A stretch of DNA of 64,000 nucleotides from Sinotaia quadrata (Eukaryota > Mollusca > Gastropoda > Architaenioglossa > Viviparidae): contig CM054183.1 in NCBI GenBank assembly GCA_028829895.1, positions 21,692,975 to 21,756,974 of the forward strand, read 5' to 3'. A model generated the notes under the pieces. The model did not search any database, was not told the origin of the DNA, and saw only the letters and a list, made by a program, of their open reading frames with translations. Position numbers and translations under genes: made by a program. The stretch's first letter is position 1. Each line of letters begins with the position of its first letter. This document shows positions 1 to 11,383 of the stretch, piece by piece.

Positions 1-470
1 TAGGTGGAACATGACCTGCTATGTCTCAACAATTCAGGAAATACAAACGGAAATCATACGTAAAGACCATTATCATTAGTTCTTTTCTCTTTGTGATAGG
101 AAAATATAACAATTTGCATCATAGGAAGTGCCCAAGGTCGGATCACTTCAGACAGTTTAGCAAGTTATATAACTAAAGTCTAGAAAGAGGGATAGGCGTA
201 TTTACTCCGCCACACTTTCAGTACACAGTAGCAAACACGTGCCATGAGAGAGAGAGAAGGACCTTGTTTATTAATTAAACCTATGGCCAGATTCACGGGG
301 CAGATACAGTTTGTTGGAAATTATACGCGGAGAGCAACAAAATGACATTACGGAAACTACACACGTAGCCTACATTGCATAAATTTATTTACGTCGAAAA
401 TATTATTAACAGATATTCGTATCCATAATTGAGAGAAAACTTTAAAGGATTGAAAGAAAAAAAGAGGAGT

Positions 471-525
<55 letters not shown>

Positions 526-1057
526 GGGAAGCATCCATAGGAGAGACTGATTGATTCAGGGATGGAGAGACAGAAGGATGAAGAGTAAGAATGGCAAGAG
601 AGAGAAAGAATGAGGACTGAAGAGAATGGGAAGACAAACAGATAGAGACGGAAAGAAAAGATGAGATAGACACATAAACAAATGTTTCGTCTTAATTTAT
701 TCGATCAATGTTTCCTAATGAAGCAAAACGTCAATCACATCCTGCAAATCAGCAAATGTATTTTTCTATCTTCTTCCCACTGCTGAAGAAAAAGCAGGTT
801 CGACAATTTGCTTTCGTTTCATTCATTATCAATATCTGTCTTTTGTGACGTTTGGTCTATGGAGCCCCTAGTCAAACCAAAACGAGAGTTTCACGGATAT
901 AAAGTTCTTCTTCAGTGGGAATTTATTGAAACCCGAAAAACTTATTGATAATACTAATAAGGAACTTAGCATTTCTTTCTTTTGTACAAGTGGTGTAATT
1001 TGTTTCAGCTCGACATAGACCCACCTGAAGATAGCAAAATCCTTCTATTAATTATTG
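1..1057. other. Non-coding flank with a (GA)n tract
   Basis: No exon or known element is seen. A pure (GA)n microsatellite runs from about 475 to 521. The serine/leucine-rich frame on the minus strand across it is only a translation of the dinucleotide repeat. The stretch is probably intron or 5' flank of the receptor gene whose exon lies at 3806. Confidence 0.6.
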
Positions 1058-1166
1058 AAATACAGAAAGAGCTAACCAGTTTACAAAACGAAATACAGAA
1101 AGAGCTAAACCAGTTTACAAAACGAAATACAGAAAGAGCTAACCAGTTTACAAAACGAAATGCAGA
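1058..1166. repeat. 33-bp tandem repeat, about 3 units
   Basis: Three consecutive units of 33-34 bp share the core ACAGAAAGAGCTAACCAG followed by TTTACAAAACGAAAT. One unit has a single extra A. They make a short repetitive frame (repeats of IQKELNQFTKRN type) that is not evidence of a gene. Confidence 0.85.
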
Positions 1167-1394
1167 TTAGAAAAGAGGCAATCTTAGTAGTGTTCATATT
1201 AAGTCATAAATCAGATATTTTTGTTTTTCTTTTATTTTAAAAATCGTTATTGGATGGCTTCTACGATTGGCACTCTGCACCGTGCCATGCACTGTGAAAA
1301 TTAATAAAAGCACTCCACAGAAATGAGAAGACATTTTTTGCGACGATGTTTCAGCCAAAACAATTAATTAAGTAAAATAATGTTTCGATAACCA

Positions 1395-1396
<2 letters not shown>

Positions 1397-1431
<35 letters not shown>

Positions 1432-1560
1432 CCTATCTATCTATCTATTTATCTTTCTATCCATCCATCCATCCATTATCTATATATATATCTATCCATC
1501 CATCCATCCATCCATCCATCTATCTATCTATCCATCCATCCATCTATCTATCTATCTATC
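1397..1560. repeat. Compound tetranucleotide array (ATCT/ATCC)n
   Basis: Pure ATCT units pass into ATCC units and back several times, with a short TATATA stretch near 1485. This is a compound microsatellite. Between here and 1795 nothing else is recognised. Confidence 0.9.
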
Positions 1561-1794
1561 TTGGGTGGGCTCTGGCGCATGTGTATTTATCCGTTTGTCT
1601 TGGCGAGGCCAGTGACAAAGATTTAAAAGTCACTAGATGCAGATGAAGAATTTAATGGGTTCAACATCTGACTCAGTTACTGTGATTTATAATAACTCCA
1701 CTATTATAACAATTTAGTTAAAACCTATTGAACTATAGGCGGCCTTTATTTTAAGTGTGCATATTTCTTTCTGGAATTAGAGGAGGTTTATTTT

Positions 1795-1813
1795 ATCATC
1801 ATCATCATCATCA

Positions 1814-1846
<33 letters not shown>

Positions 1847-2490
1847 GGCCTCATTCCACAACTTCTGTTTGACTGTCGGTTGTGATCCAAGGTCTCGGAA
1901 TCTTACCACGATTCTGGGAGATCCAAGGTTTTACGGAGGATGTGGGCACTTCCGAGGAGCGCTGCTTTGAGTAGTGGAGCGAGTCTGTGGTTTCCAGGGA
2001 GTTTATTCAGGTAGCCTTCCAATTCAGATGTTATGTTCCCCAAGGCTCCTATCACTATAGGTATCACTTCTGCTTTTACATTCCACAGTCTCTTAATTTC
2101 TAGTCTGAGGTCTTGGTATTTTCTATTTTTTCTCTTTCTTTTGTTTTTATGTTTCTATCACTTGGAACAGCGATATCAATGATTGTTACTGTTCTGTTGG
2201 ACTTATTGAGAATCAACCGATCTGTTCTTATCTCGAAGTCCCACAGTATTTTGACTTCTTCTGTTTCTGTGACTGCTACTGGTTGAAATATCCATGCTCT
2301 TTCTGGGGTTTTTATGCCATAGTTCTCACACAGATTTCTATGTATATGTTTTGCCACTTCATTGTGTCGTTTGGTGTATTCTGTTCCAGCCAGAACCTGA
2401 CATCCAGATAGTATGTGCGCTGTTGTCTCATCCATGGATTTGCAGAATCTACATTTGGAATCATTTGAGATTTTCATGATTTTCTTTTTG

Positions 2491-2496
<6 letters not shown>
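1795..2496 (-). mobile_element. Non-LTR retrotransposon 3' end, broken
   Basis: Reading the minus strand, a frame from about 2496 to 2100 carries a zinc-finger pattern C-x2-C-x8-H-x4-C (CRFCKSMDETTAHILSGC), then WDFEIRTD and IIDIAVPSDR. This is typical of the C-terminal end of non-LTR polyproteins downstream of the reverse transcriptase. The frame stops at 2100. The same protein clearly continues in another frame (LEIKRLWNV, then IPIVIGALGN) to a stop at 1903-1905, so a one-base deletion has broken it near 2120. After the stop come about 60 bp and then an (ATT)n(ATC)n tail at 1795-1844, as expected for a LINE 3' end. The homologous sequence starts abruptly next to another ATT array at 2497. 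The RPD-like residues that usually precede IIDIAVP in such proteins are not visible, possibly because of a small in-frame deletion. Assignment to a LINE is strong. The exact clade, perhaps one with a restriction-like endonuclease, is not settled. Confidence 0.8.

Positions 2497-2535
<39 letters not shown>
2497..2535. repeat. (ATT)n microsatellite
   Basis: Thirteen or so uninterrupted TAT/ATT units abut the upstream edge of the LINE fragment. It could be the tail of a second, older insertion or a microsatellite that grew at the break. From 2536 to 2900 nothing is recognised. Confidence 0.85.
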
Positions 2536-2904
2536 TCTACTCTGCGTCCTCTTGTCATCATCGTTATCCTTAATCTACCAAATGTGTGCTTATCTTTCTG
2601 CCTAACTCGGCTGACTGTCTATGATTTAGTATTTGCATATTTATGTTCCTGATTCCTTAGGCTGCAATCATTTATAACAGCAATCTTCATCCTTTTATAA
2701 CAGTGATGTTCAGATGTTTTGTTTTGCATACACATAACAACTAATAGGTATACTTTTAAAAGTTGCTTTCATTACTGGAACAAAACAAAAATAAAACAAG
2801 AAATGTAATGTTTAAAGATTTTCCTTTTATTTGTATTGGTATACATTATACCATAATTCATCTTTATGTTATATTTGTAGATCTTTCTAACCGCCTCTAT
2901 TTAC

Positions 2905-3055
2905 ATGCAAACACACACTACCCGCATCACACTTACTCAGCGACTCGATCCAAAAAACACACTAATAACACCACAATTTCTCAACGGCTCAACCAACACA
3001 CACACACACACTACCATCACCACACTTACTCAACGACTCGACCAAAATACACACA

Positions 3056-3118
<63 letters not shown>

Positions 3119-3295
3119 CCAGCACCATACTTACTCAACGACTCAATCAATGCACACACGCACGCACACACACACACACACACACACACTACCAGCACCA
3201 TACTTACTCAACGACTCGATCAACGCACACACACACACACACACACACATACACACACACATATTACACGCACCACATTTACTCAACGGCTCACC

Positions 3296-3354
<59 letters not shown>

Positions 3355-3384
3355 CCAGCACCACACTTACTCAACGACTCGACC

Positions 3385-3437
<53 letters not shown>

Positions 3438-3492
3438 CCAGCACCATACTTACTCAACGACTAGATCAACGCACACACGCACACACACACAA

Positions 3493-3528
<36 letters not shown>

Positions 3529-3579
3529 CCAGCACCACACTTACGCAGAGACTCGATCAACGCACGCACACACACACAA

Positions 3580-3638
<59 letters not shown>

Positions 3639-3685
3639 AACAGCACCACACTTACGCAGAGACTCGATCAACACACACAAGAGCG
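2905..3685. repeat. Minisatellite with embedded (CA)n arrays
   Basis: About ten units, each a unique core of roughly 35-45 bp (CACTTACTCAACGACTCGA and close variants, preceded by CTACCAGCACCA) followed by a (CA)n tract of variable length. Cores are well conserved while the (CA)n tracts range from under 10 to over 25 dinucleotides. The long Thr/His-rich plus-strand frames and Val/Cys-rich minus-strand frames here are translations of this repeat, not genes. Confidence 0.9.
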
Positions 3686-3805
3686 CATTATTTTATAAGC
3701 TTAATAAATATTTTTAAAATTTCTTTTATAAATGAAAATATATGTCACAAAATGACTACACACTCTTAAAAGTTCGTTACATAAATGTCAGCTTTTGCAT
3801 TCCAG

Positions 3806-4189
3806 CGGTCTCGGTAGGAGCGAGCTGCTTCACGTTGGCCGCCATCTCCCTGGAACGTTACTTTGCCATCTGCCGGCCACTGCACTCCCGATCCTGGCAG
3901 ACACTGTCCCACGCTTACAAGTCTATCGCCGTCTGCTGGATCCTGGCCTCCATCATCATGACGCCGGTGGCTATCTTCCAGAAACACCAGCGCTTACCCA
4001 ACGATGCCCACACATGCCGAGAGGAGTGGCCCGACCCCACTGTGGAGCGTGCCTACACCGTGCTGCTGGATGTCGTGCTGCTTCTCGCCCCCGTGGCCTT
4101 GATGTCCTGGGCGTATGCATGCGTGGTCCACGCCCTGGTGTATGACGTAAGATCGTCAAGCTGCGATTTCGGAGTACCGGGACAGAACG
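3806..4189 (+). CDS. CCKR: CCK/sulfakinin-like GPCR, TM3-TM5 exon
   Basis: Internal exon of a rhodopsin-family peptide receptor at the plasma membrane, expected to bind a CCK/sulfakinin-type peptide and couple to G proteins. The 127 whole codons give the end of TM3 with AISLERYFAICRPL (ERY replaces DRY), then SRSWQTLSHAYKS in ICL2, TM4 (ICWILASIIMTPVAIF-like), ECL2 with the conserved Cys in HTCREEWP, and TM5. The ERY motif, the SRxWQTxxHA signature and CREEWP...ERAY match CCK/sulfakinin receptors better than other peptide GPCRs. Boundaries: acceptor TTTTGCATTCCAG ends at 3805 and donor ACG|GTGAGT ends the exon at 4189. The donor leaves phase 1, which matches the acceptor of the next exon. An earlier GTAAGA after LVYD (at 4147) would break the frame with that exon. 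Exons for the N-terminus and TM1-TM3 are not in the window. Confidence 0.9.
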
Positions 4190-4282
4190 GTGAGTCGGGT
4201 CAGGTCTCGGAACTCACAGACCTTCATCCGGAAGAAGAATCTCTGGATCAAATAGTAATTGTGTCTGTGTGTATCTGTGTTT

Positions 4283-4337
<55 letters not shown>
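4283..4337. repeat. (GA)n microsatellite
   Basis: Almost pure GA dinucleotides, about 100 bp after the splice donor of the receptor exon, followed by a short GT run. From 4338 to about 4640 nothing is recognised. Confidence 0.9.
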
Positions 4338-4339
<2 letters not shown>

Positions 4340-4639
4340 TGTCTCTGTGTGTGTGGTAATTATCATCTACTAATTACTTTTAATCACATTATTGTTTACA
4401 TTCAGATATTTAAAATAAAAATGATTTTTTATTGATTGACTGACAGATGAGGTCTTTCAAATGCTTATATTATTGTTGCTGTTGTTATTATTATTTACCA
4501 GCATTCTGCATTCAAGACGTGGTGTGGAGAGATGAAAATTGAGGAGTTGAAAAGATTTTAGAAATATACAGTTACATAACTCACTGTCCAGTTAACGGCA
4601 GTCTCTTTCAAGTTTAGATTAAACATTGCTGCAAATAGC

Positions 4640-5690
4640 AATAGTTATCACTGCACCTTGATAAGGTGTCAAGAATTGACTATGTTCAGGGACTGGTTTT
4701 CATTGTACTTTAAGGTGTGACGAATTTTAAAGTGTCACAGATTGACTATGCTCATGGACTAGTTTTCATTGTACTTTAAGGTGTGACGAATTTTAAAGTG
4801 TCACAGATTGACTATGCTCATGGACTAGTTTTCATTTTATTTTAAGGTGTGACGAATTTTAAAGTGTCACAGATTGACTATGCTCATGGACTAGTTTTCA
4901 CTGTACTTTAAGGTGTGACGAATTTTAAAGTGTCACAGATTGACTATGCTCAGGGACTAGTTTCATTGTACTTTAAGGTGTGACGAATTTTAAAGTGTCA
5001 CAGATTGACTATGCTCAGGGACTAGTTTTCATTGTACTTTAAGGTGTGACGAATTTTAAAGTGTCACAGATTGACTATGCTCAGGGACTAGTTTTCATTG
5101 TACTTTAAGGTGTGACGAATTTTAAAGTGTCACAGATTGACTATGCTCAGGGACTAGTTTTTATTGTACTTTAAGGTGTCTCAGAAATTGACAATCTTTA
5201 GGGACTAGTTTTTATTGTACTTTAAGGTGTCTCAGAAATTGACAATCTTTAGGGACTAGTTTTAATTGTACTTTAAGGTGTCTCAGAAATTGACAATCTT
5301 TAAGGACTAGATTTATTGTACTTTAAGGTGTCTCAGAAATTGACAATCTTTAGGGACTAGATTTATTGTACTTTAAGGTGTCTCAGAAATTGACAATCTT
5401 TAGGGACTAGATTTATTGTACTTTAAGGTGTCTCAGAAATTGACAATCTTTAGGGACTAGATTTATTGTACTCAAGAAGTCACAAATAGATTATGTTCGG
5501 AGATTTCTTTTCATTTACAGTTTCATTGACTATAATCAGGGTTTAATTATCAGTGCACTTTAAGGTGTCACAAGTTGACTATATTTAGGGACTAGTTATC
5601 AGCGCACTTTAAGGTATTAAAAATAGTCTATGTTCTGGGACTAGTCATCAGTGCACTTTAAGGTGTCTCAAATTGATTCTCTCCAGGGAC
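4640..5690. repeat. Minisatellite, period 66 then 51 then 50 bp
   Basis: Units share GGGACTAGTTTTCATTG followed by TACTTTAAGGTGT. From about 4744 to 5150 the period is 66 bp (starts at 4744, 4810, 4876, 4942, 5007, 5073 and 5139). From about 5160 it is 51 bp, then 50 bp (5191, 5242, 5293, 5343, 5393, 5443). The longer unit has about 15 extra bases (GACGAATTTTAAAGT) after AAGGTGT. Degenerate single units extend the array at both ends. It lies in the receptor intron. Confidence 0.92.
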
Positions 5691-6010
5691 TAATCTTATT
5701 TAAAATTGTTCGAAATCAGTTTTTACAAGGTTGTAACGAAATTGGAGCTTAACAATGGATTTTAATTAAAATCTTTCTGAGAAATTTTAAATGCCAGATA
5801 TATAATGAACCTTTGGGTGGGCTTGTGCATATGTGAATGCCTGTTAAAAAAAACACGCACCTGGTTGTGAATGTGGATAAATGCATCCAACAATAAACGT
5901 ACAAATTTAGAAATCATTCTAGGTCATTTTTAAAGCGCCATGCAAACATTCCGCAACAAAATATAAGAAACACAAATATTTGGAGAAAAAACTGCTTGGC
6001 TTTTGTGCAG
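5691..6010. other. Intron sequence, nothing recognised
   Basis: AT-rich sequence of the receptor intron. No exon, repeat or element is recognised. Confidence 0.5.
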
Positions 6011-6125
6011 AAAAATTACAAAATACGGCTTTGGCTTAAAATGACACAACGTACCAAAGATATTTATGACAATTGCATACTAGTTACAAAGCACAGCTTT
6101 GGCTTAAAATGACACAACGAACCAA
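6011..6125. repeat. 68-bp repeat, locus A
   Basis: Nearly two units of about 68 bp containing CTTTGGCTTAAAATGACAC and GATATTTATGACAATTGC. The same unit recurs at 7013-7108 in the same orientation, so this is a dispersed short tandem family within one intron. Confidence 0.8.
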
Positions 6126-7012
6126 GTTTGTTATATGATGGGGAATTTTCCCATATATTTTATATAAATTTTCATGATGTGTAATTTAAATTGAAAGCTG
6201 TTTGTAATTCGAATGACGGGTGCATTGCATCATGCTTGTTTCAGCAGTGAGGTCCTGAACGAATGGTGGCAGATTTACTGACAGGTCTTTAGTACTTGAG
6301 TCAGATAGGTGAGCGAGTGTTTGTTGTTTAAATGGCCAATAAACATAGCAAGGGATAAATTTGCAGAGTGTGTGTGTGTGTGTGTGTGGATATACAATGA
6401 GAAGCATTGTTATGGATCGGCAGAGGTGATCAGAAGTTGTTACAAAAGTCATAATACTATTAGCTCTGAGTAACTGGCTGGGTTGAAGACATGTCTAGCA
6501 GACAGGTGTGATTTCAAGGGGAAAAGGTGATAGCAAATTTTACCCTTTCCTCTTTTTTCAATCGTCTCTTGGGGTGAGTATTTGAGATTTGGTCCCTCCC
6601 TACAAATGGTTGTACATGGAGCAGAAAACCCTGGCTGGATAAGGGATTTTGGATTTCTGATTTTGGATTTTTGTTTTGGATTTTGATTTCATTTGGTTTC
6701 ATCTTGATCTTTGATTTCAACTGGGATTGGAATCTATTCTTGATGTGATGTCATGTCCCACCAGCATGTATACGTCATTCCAGTGCATCCAGATAAGTTG
6801 TGATCAGGAACATGACTACAGTTTGGCTTGAACATGCTCTATGTGGCATTATGATGAAATATGTTACTTATTTTTCTAAATCTTGTTAATTTTTCATTTA
6901 TATAACCAGTGACCCATACTCTGCATCGGCACTTGTAGATATTTTGTATCACAACCAACTACTTATATCTGATATAATTTATTATTACAAAGTCACCCCA
7001 GATTACAGCGGC
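6126..7012. other. Intron sequence, nothing recognised
   Basis: Contains a short (GT)n at about 6367-6388 and a run of TTTGGATTTTGATTT-like words near 6650-6720. No exon is supported. Confidence 0.5.
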
Positions 7013-7108
7013 GCCAAAGATATTTATGACAATTGCATACAAGTTACAAAACACAGCTTTGGCTTAAAATGACACAACATACCAAAGACATTTATGACAA
7101 TTGCATAA
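7013..7108. repeat. 68-bp repeat, locus B
   Basis: One and a half units of the repeat also present at 6011-6125, differing at only a few bases (AAGTTACAAAACACAGC against TAGTTACAAAGCACAGC). Confidence 0.8.
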
Positions 7109-8029
7109 TCGAAAGCGTTCCATTCCAATTAGTCTACCCTTACCCCATCCAACCCCTTCCCAAGCTTGATATATAATTGCTTCATCCTTCAGCGAAAATA
7201 AAAAGGGCTGTTTACCAAAACCACTATTTTTTTTTATCTTCCCAATAGCGTAAAATTGATTCCAAGAGAATGCGTTCGATCTTTTCTAAGCGGTCTCGTA
7301 TTTTCCTGATGCATGCTTTTTCTATTAGAACAGTGAGGGTATTTCCGCGGAAAAGAAACCATTTACTCTCGCACCCATCGCATTCGCATTGTTTCAGCTT
7401 CCTTTTTCAATCTCTTGTTCGTGCTGTAGAAGGGGCCAACGACATTGAATAAACCCCGTAGAATACTGTTTTTTTGTTTTTTTTTACTGCAGTATAAACT
7501 CACCCCATCCCCAACCCTAGGCTGTCTCAGTTTATACTCGTCACTTTTGTCGCACTGGCCAACGCTGGCTTGGCTTTCTTGACACCTAGTTCATTATTCG
7601 TTGCAAGTGTGACAGCAGTGGTGATTGGAAGGGAGAGACTGCAGCACGTGCGTGCAGCGTAAATTGTCACTGATTGGCATGCATAGTACAAGCGCATGCG
7701 CACTCTCACGCTCACGCAAACACTCCAACGTGAAGACAGGAAAGCCAGTGCTGTAACTTGTGTAAGCTCGCCACAATGAAGGCAAAAGATTTTTCCAGTT
7801 TAGAAACATGTCCGGTGTTTGGTAATATGTTCTTTATCTCCGTGTTTTCCTCCTGTTAGCAATACTCTGCGACTAGCCGCCAGATCTGTACCTCTCAGTT
7901 TAGGAGCTTCCTGCTCTCGTTGAAAGATAGTTAAGCCGACAGGGAATCCACAATAAAAAGCCGCACACTGTGAAGTATTATGTCGACTTCCTGACAACAT
8001 TACTGTTAAAGACCAATAGGTGTCTATGT
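7109..8029. other. Intron sequence, nothing recognised
   Basis: Slightly richer in CpG than its surroundings at 7540-7760, but no open frame with a recognisable domain or matching splice sites is seen. Confidence 0.45.
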
Positions 8030-8275
8030 GCGCAATCTGCCGCTAACATTTGCTCACGATGACAGCTGTAGACCTGCTGTTTCAGGCAATATGGCATGCA
8101 TATGCACGCACGGCCGTATATTTTTACTCATGTCAACATTTCTGTTTCGGGCCAATGGCATGCTGTGTGCACAGATTGCCGTAAAGCTTTTGCTCACGAC
8201 ACTATTGTTGTTGTTTTTTCCCCTGGCAAATGGCATGCGTGTGCACAACTGCCGCAAACCTTTGCTCACGATGAG
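8030..8275. repeat. Diverged tandem repeat, about 3 units
   Basis: Three imperfect units share CAATGGCATGC-GTGTGCAC, then TGCCG-AAA-CTTTTGCTCACGA. Spacing between units varies from about 70 to 140 bp, which suggests an old array with internal deletions. Confidence 0.65.
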
Positions 8276-8380
8276 GACATTGTGAGTTTATGATTTAGGT
8301 CTAGCTCAGCAGTAGCACAGGATTGCCGTCTTCGACATTCTTCTATGATTGATTCGTTCTTATATCAATCATTATACTTC

Positions 8381-8640
8381 CTTGTTTACATTGCTAGCAA
8401 CAGGCGCGCTTACATTGTTTACATTGCTAGCAACAAGCGTGCTTACCTTGTTTATATTGCTAGAAACAAGCGTGCTTACCTTGTTTACATTGCTAGCAAC
8501 TGACGCGCTTCCACATTTACATTGCTAGCAACATACGTGTTTCCCTTGTTTACATTGCTAGCAACAGACGGGTTTACCTTGTTTACATTGCTAGCAACAG
8601 GCGCGCTTCCACGTTTACATTGCTAGCAGCCGGGACGCTT
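8381..8640. repeat. Minisatellite, about 35-bp unit, 8 units
   Basis: Units contain CTTGTTTACATTGCTAGCAA followed by CAGGCGCGCTTAC with variation. Each unit carries the 10-bp palindrome TTGCTAGCAA and the forkhead-like core TGTTTAC. It is a receptor-intron array. Confidence 0.92.
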
Positions 8641-9782
8641 ACTCGTTATATATATCATAATGCTAATCATGGAGATGTAAAATGCATCGGCATATTGGTC
8701 ATAGATTTCATTAAAATCTTTAACATTTTCGTTGTTACGTTCACATTCATCTCTGTACTACATTCATCAACACCATCATCGGTGTCATCCTTTAATGGTC
8801 ATCGTGGTAATCAGTCATAACAGTCATTATCATTTCAGTTATCAGAGACAAAATTCCTCTCTCAAAATCGCGCCTATATAATAAGTATGGTCCCGTTATT
8901 ATCACATACACACTCAAACCAACATCTTTATCGTTATCCTCACACTTACCACATAATTATTTGGCACCATGAGGATAACTGTGATGTCATGTACCTGAGT
9001 ATAATGAGAATGGCTGTTGTAGTGGAGATTTTTTGGGGGGATATCGATTTCGTTAACTGTGATGTTAAAGGGGAGATAATTGTCCTCTCGGTGCCACTCT
9101 TTCAAGAGTCTTATTACCGAGAATCACTTAGCGAGCACTAAGAAGGAAGAAATGTTTTTGAATGGATATAATTATTTCAGCAGTAGGCCCACAGTGAGCC
9201 CCACTCGGCGCTGTCTGTGGGCAGGTTTGCAACAAAAGAATCGCGCGAAAGGCTTCGCCATATCTCTTATTTATTATGAACTTGTTCCAAACGTTCCTTG
9301 CTTGTCTTTTTATTCCCCCAATACGGTTACAAAAGTCAGAAATCATTGAATTAAATCGTGGAATCCTTAATACTGTATCTACATCAAAAGTGTCTCCGTT
9401 CATAAGTGTAATTAAGACAACCATATAATTAATCAGCAAGGAAAGGCTGGATGTACACAGGGTATTCATTTATATTTCATTAGCTTTCCAACACATGGAA
9501 TGTCTTCGTTCCACAGCACAGAACACGAGGAATCCTTAGGAAATATTTTACTGCCCAGGTTTTCTTGTAGGTCTTGGCAGTAGTGTCAATGCCGATGCAG
9601 TCACAATTCCAATATCCTTTGCATCGAGAACCCGGAAAGTGAAGTAAGGAAATGTGAAGTAAAGAGAAATTAAATCAGTTGTCATGTGTTCTAGACAACT
9701 CCATAGAGATCAACGTAGAACTCCATTTTAAATTTTATTTTGACCTGTATCTTTTGGTAGTTTGGCTGATTCGGTCGGCTTC

Positions 9783-9784
<2 letters not shown>
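8641..9784. other. Intron sequence, nothing recognised
   Basis: Mixed-composition intron DNA. Frames of 60-110 codons occur on both strands but show no domain, no coding-like composition and no matching splice sites. Confidence 0.5.

Positions 9785-9844
<60 letters not shown>
9785..9844. repeat. (GT)n microsatellite
   Basis: Thirty uninterrupted GT dinucleotides. Val/Cys frames across it are artefacts. Confidence 0.95.
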
Positions 9845-9846
<2 letters not shown>

Positions 9847-9987
9847 CATGTGCATATTGCTTTGCGTTATTTCATTCTTCACTCGGCATTTGTCATATGA
9901 ATCAGGCAGCGATTCACACTGTTATGTCTGCAGTATTATTGACTTGTCAAGTTCACTCCTAGAAGTTGCGAACAACCAGTGCAACGC

Positions 9988-10250
9988 GTTTTCCCAATGC
10001 CATTAGAGTCATTGTGTTTTCCCAATGCCATTAGAGTCACTGTGTTTTCCCAATGCAATTAGTCAGTGTACTATCCCAATGCCTCTAGAGTCAACGTGTC
10101 CTTCCAGTGCCATTGGACTTAATGTATTTTCCCAATTCCATTAGAGTCAATGGATTTTCCCAATGACATTAGTCAAGGTGTCTTCCCAGCGCCATTAGAG
10201 TCAGTGTGTTTCCCAATTCATTAGAATCTATGTTTTTTCCCGAAGGCATT
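9988..10250. repeat. Minisatellite 'CATTAGAGTCA', locus A
   Basis: About nine units of 28-29 bp built on CCCAATGCCATTAGAGTCA followed by NTGTGTTTT. The same unit forms a second array at 11384-11625. Confidence 0.9.
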
Positions 10251-10274
10251 AGTGTCTATGACATGCACTTTTTT

Positions 10275-10625
10275 CTTACTAGTTATGATTATTATTCATT
10301 AATTAATATCACATAACTTATTACAAATGACTGAAAATCTTAATTTATAATTATTAAAAATTCTCCCACAAGACCAGCATATCCCTTATTTGGCGGATTA
10401 TAAGGGTGTTGTAAACCTCTACTCTTAAAATAGACGTTTTACTGTTGCATAATGTTTCTGCAGATGGAAACGTCTTACTAAAAGAAGTAATAACAATAAC
10501 TGTATTTATATTTAATGAGGCCCCATGTACCTATTATACTCCAACAAATAGTTTAATAATGTGTGCAAGAAGGTTAATAAATTTAACAATAAGTTTATTA
10601 AATCAACTATTAAATATATACATAT
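10275..10625. repeat. Dispersed repeat of about 350 bp, copy A
   Basis: Collinear with 25995-26335 at moderate identity. Shared blocks in the same order include ATTATTATTnATTAATTAAT, AATCTTAATTTAT, TTGGCGGAT, GGTGnTGTAAAC, TGGAAA-n-CTTACTAAA, CCCCAT, CTCCAACA and TTTATTAAATCAA. No coding capacity, no clear terminal repeats and no poly(A) are seen, so the class (SINE, MITE or old fragment) is open. Confidence 0.7.
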
Positions 10626-11383
10626 ACAAATACACTGAGAAGGTTATTTGACATCAATATTTGATGAAACAACGTTCACGTAATTCAAATACTTATTCAG
10701 TCTTATATCCTAACACATAAGTCAGCAGTCGGACTAGTACCAACATAAATCACATGGCTATTCTTATCATTCAAAAGATGGAGTTATAGTGTGATATGAT
10801 AATAGTTTGTACATAACCTGTTCAGTGATGTAAGCCACAACGGTCCTTCACGAACATCCATTACAATGTCACTGGTTTATTGTTAACAATAGGACAGTCA
10901 ATCTTCCATGAGCTCTGCTAAGCACTTGGCGAATGTTCCAAGACTGTAGATACCTCGGGACTAATCTAGGCACATGTTCGCCATATTAACCTCTTGGATA
11001 GACAATCACAGTAACAAACTTCTAGCACTCTGTGGCTGAGTTAATTTGCCTATCCCTATTTCCAAACTTAATTGTTATATAAATTGTTAAATTGTAGAAG
11101 TAACTCGGCCTCGGGCACTCATTATGATGGTATTTTTGTAAGTGTCAGAGTTGGAGTAAACACTCGAGTTGAGAATATGCTAGAAATTGTTGATGCAATG
11201 CAAGCCAGTTCCAACTGGGCGAGTAGTTTTATTATCCAATGGTTAATATTTACGAGAACGAGGCAGGCAGTAGGTTGAGATCAAACGTTTACATGCTGTA
11301 GAGAATTCCTCCTGTCTAATCACTTGAATTTGGTGTGGCAAAACGTCTGGTCATGAAAGGCAGCTGTTAGCTTAACTGGAAAA
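10626..11383. other. Intron sequence, nothing recognised
   Basis: Between two arrays of the same minisatellite family. No exon or element is recognised. Confidence 0.5.

Noticed and set aside
2763..3717. Long Thr/His-rich plus-strand frames (233 and 270 codons) and Val/Cys-rich minus-strand frames
   Set aside because: They are translations of (CA)n and its embedded core. The composition follows the repeat and there is no independent sign of coding.
4147..4152. GTAAGA after LVYD as the splice donor of the receptor exon
   Set aside because: It would leave phase 0, which does not fit the acceptor at 18238. The GTGAGT at 4190 fits both consensus and phase.
4660..5690. Regularly spaced repeats that could look like a CRISPR array
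   Set aside because: Units are contiguous with no unique spacers, in a eukaryotic intron. It is a minisatellite.
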